From positions 377,001 through 441,000 of the forward strand of contig NZ_LN681225.1 of NCBI RefSeq assembly GCF_000953655.1: a stretch of 64,000 bases of DNA. Reading direction: 5' to 3'. Below are positions 63,338 through 64,000 of this stretch, in pieces. The notes beneath the pieces were generated by a model that saw only the letters and a list, made by a program, of their open reading frames with translations, had not been told where the DNA came from and did no database searches. Position numbers and translations under genes: made by a program. Source of the stretch: Legionella hackeliae (GTDB taxonomy: Bacteria > Pseudomonadota > Gammaproteobacteria > Legionellales > Legionellaceae). The first letter of the stretch is position 1, and each line of letters starts with the position of its first letter.

Positions 63338-63706
63338 ATGGCTAAACTGTTTTATGCGTTAGGAATTGCAATATGCTTGGTATTAGGGGGTTGCTCTAAA
63401 AATGTACCTCCTGGAGATTATGATGTTAATGAAGTAGGTAAGCTAAAAAAAGTGGCTTCAGGTGTAATTATCTCTAAGCGTCAAGTGAAGTTTCATAGTA
63501 AAGCTGCAACTGGCAGAAGTGAGAAGGCGCCAGGTAGTGAGTACTTAGACGGTGGTCATGGCTATGTTTATGTCATTAAATTAAATAGCGGTGCTATTGT
63601 TTCTGTAGCTCAAGCAGAAGATTTAAATCTGAAAGTAAGACAAAAAGTGTTAGTCGTTTATGGTAAGACAACTCGCATTTTGCCTGATAGCAGTACCGAT
63701 ATCTAA
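63338..63706 (+). CDS. Small SlyB-like outer-membrane lipoprotein
   Basis: A 122-residue lipoprotein: signal MAKLFYALGIAICLVLGGC with lipobox LGGC. The GVIISKRQVKFHSK segment followed by GYVYVIKLNSGAIVSVAQAED recalls the beta-rich halves of the SlyB/PcP 17-kDa group, but the glycine-zipper is missing. AGGAGA lies 8 nt upstream. Likely envelope structural; function unknown. Confidence 0.7.
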   Translation: MAKLFYALGIAICLVLGGCSKNVPPGDYDVNEVGKLKKVASGVIISKRQVKFHSKAATGRSEKAPGSEYLDGGHGYVYVIKLNSGAIVSVAQAEDLNLKVRQKVLVVYGKTTRILPDSSTDI

Positions 63707-63714
63707 TTTTTTTC

Positions 63715-63750
63715 AGGAGATGCTCTTAGGCATCTCCTCCTTTTTCCTTT
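63715..63750 (+). terminator. Rho-independent terminator of the lipoprotein gene
   Basis: AGGAGATGC (63715-63723) pairs perfectly with GCATCTCCT (63730-63738) around a 6-nt loop, followed by CCTTTTTCCTTT. Well placed behind the lipoprotein stop at 63706. Confidence 0.8.
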
Positions 63751-63911
63751 CTAGACTGCACTTCGATTTATAAATAATATCACCTTTAAAGTGGCAAAAA
63801 TAAAGTCACCATGCTTAAATAAATATTAAGAAAAGATTAACTCCCAGCAAGTTTTGACGAATACCAAAATAATGAACCCATCTTGATGGAAGCTTTGGGT
63901 TAGGAGTCGCC

Positions 63912-64000
63912 ATGAGTAATGCTAAAGGATTTGCTATAGATTGGCTGGTTGATGAGTCATGTCGCACTAAAGCCTTCTTAAAATATGAAATTAAACAGAT
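63912..64000 (+). CDS. Partial gene, start only (runs off the right edge)
   Basis: Twenty-nine codons are visible, starting MSNAKGFAIDWLVDESCRTK. TAGGAG lies 6 nt before the ATG. No family recognised from so short a piece; no hydrophobic signal. Confidence 0.6.
   Translation, partial: MSNAKGFAIDWLVDESCRTKAFLKYEIKQ

Overview
The window looks like a chromosomal segment of a Legionella species or a very close relative. The reasons are the AT-rich gammaproteobacterial gene content, a DotI/IcmL-family protein, a Fur/BamE and TrkA/TrkH set of the type seen in Legionella, and several genes that only make sense as proteins acting inside a eukaryotic host: tandem ubiquitin-interacting motifs, an ADP-ribosyltransferase signature, a C-terminal CaaX box, and a WASP-like proline/WH2/acidic layout. 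I see no rRNA, tRNA, CRISPR array, prophage or intact insertion sequence. No database search was possible; all names rest on motifs and family knowledge.

Layout. 1-7.9 kb: an lptM-dapF-trkA-trkH operon on the minus strand (lptM is a 36-residue gene), an exported nuclease-like protein, an esterase-ratA-rnfH operon, and divergent bamE/fur. 8-9.6 kb: a 560-residue protein with two UIM-like motifs. 9.7-15.3 kb: a YjgR/HerA ATPase facing a tightly coupled four-gene amidoligase cassette (C39/papain-like peptidase, RLAN-RimK ATP-grasp ligase, GCS2-type carboxylate-amine ligase, N-formylglutamate-amidohydrolase-like enzyme). 15.4-19.6 kb: GT87-type membrane glycosyltransferase, small secreted proteins, DUF4442, BON protein, CHMI-like isomerase and an orphan IcmL-like protein. 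19.7-30.4 kb: uvrA, a di-heme cytochrome, a TPP riboswitch with thiE-thiM, homospermidine synthase, thiD, lemA and an htpX-like protease, MAPEG.

30.6-39.5 kb: a Deg-type protease resembling eukaryotic Deg enzymes, a lipoprotein ending in a heme motif, corA, and an arginine regulon: argR divergent from a five-gene operon (binding protein, permease, ATPase, argG, argH), with a candidate ARG box in front of argR. 39.5-45.3 kb: a TIGR02444 protein, an SDR gene with its middle deleted, a glutamyl-tRNA-reductase-like protein, lldD, two methyltransferase-type proteins, a thioesterase and a cupin-like protein. 45.4-52 kb: a CaaX-terminated protein, a YadG/YadH-type ABC exporter, a proline-rich/WH2-like gene whose acidic tail lies out of frame behind an A10 tract, a catabolic acetolactate synthase, and the ADP-ribosyltransferase candidate.

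52-64 kb: mostly housekeeping: 2OG-Fe(II) oxygenase, YgjP-like metalloprotease, SDR, Ogt, the ffh-rpsP-rimM-trmD-rplS operon, a uridine-kinase-like P-loop protein beside a VanX-like dipeptidase, a CorB/CorC-type membrane protein, a response regulator without its phosphoacceptor aspartate, a small lipoprotein, and the start of one more gene.

The most notable signals are the candidate host-directed proteins (UIM pair, CaaX, VCA-like, ART-like), the amidoligase cassette and the A10 tract that may control whether a complete VCA-like module is made.
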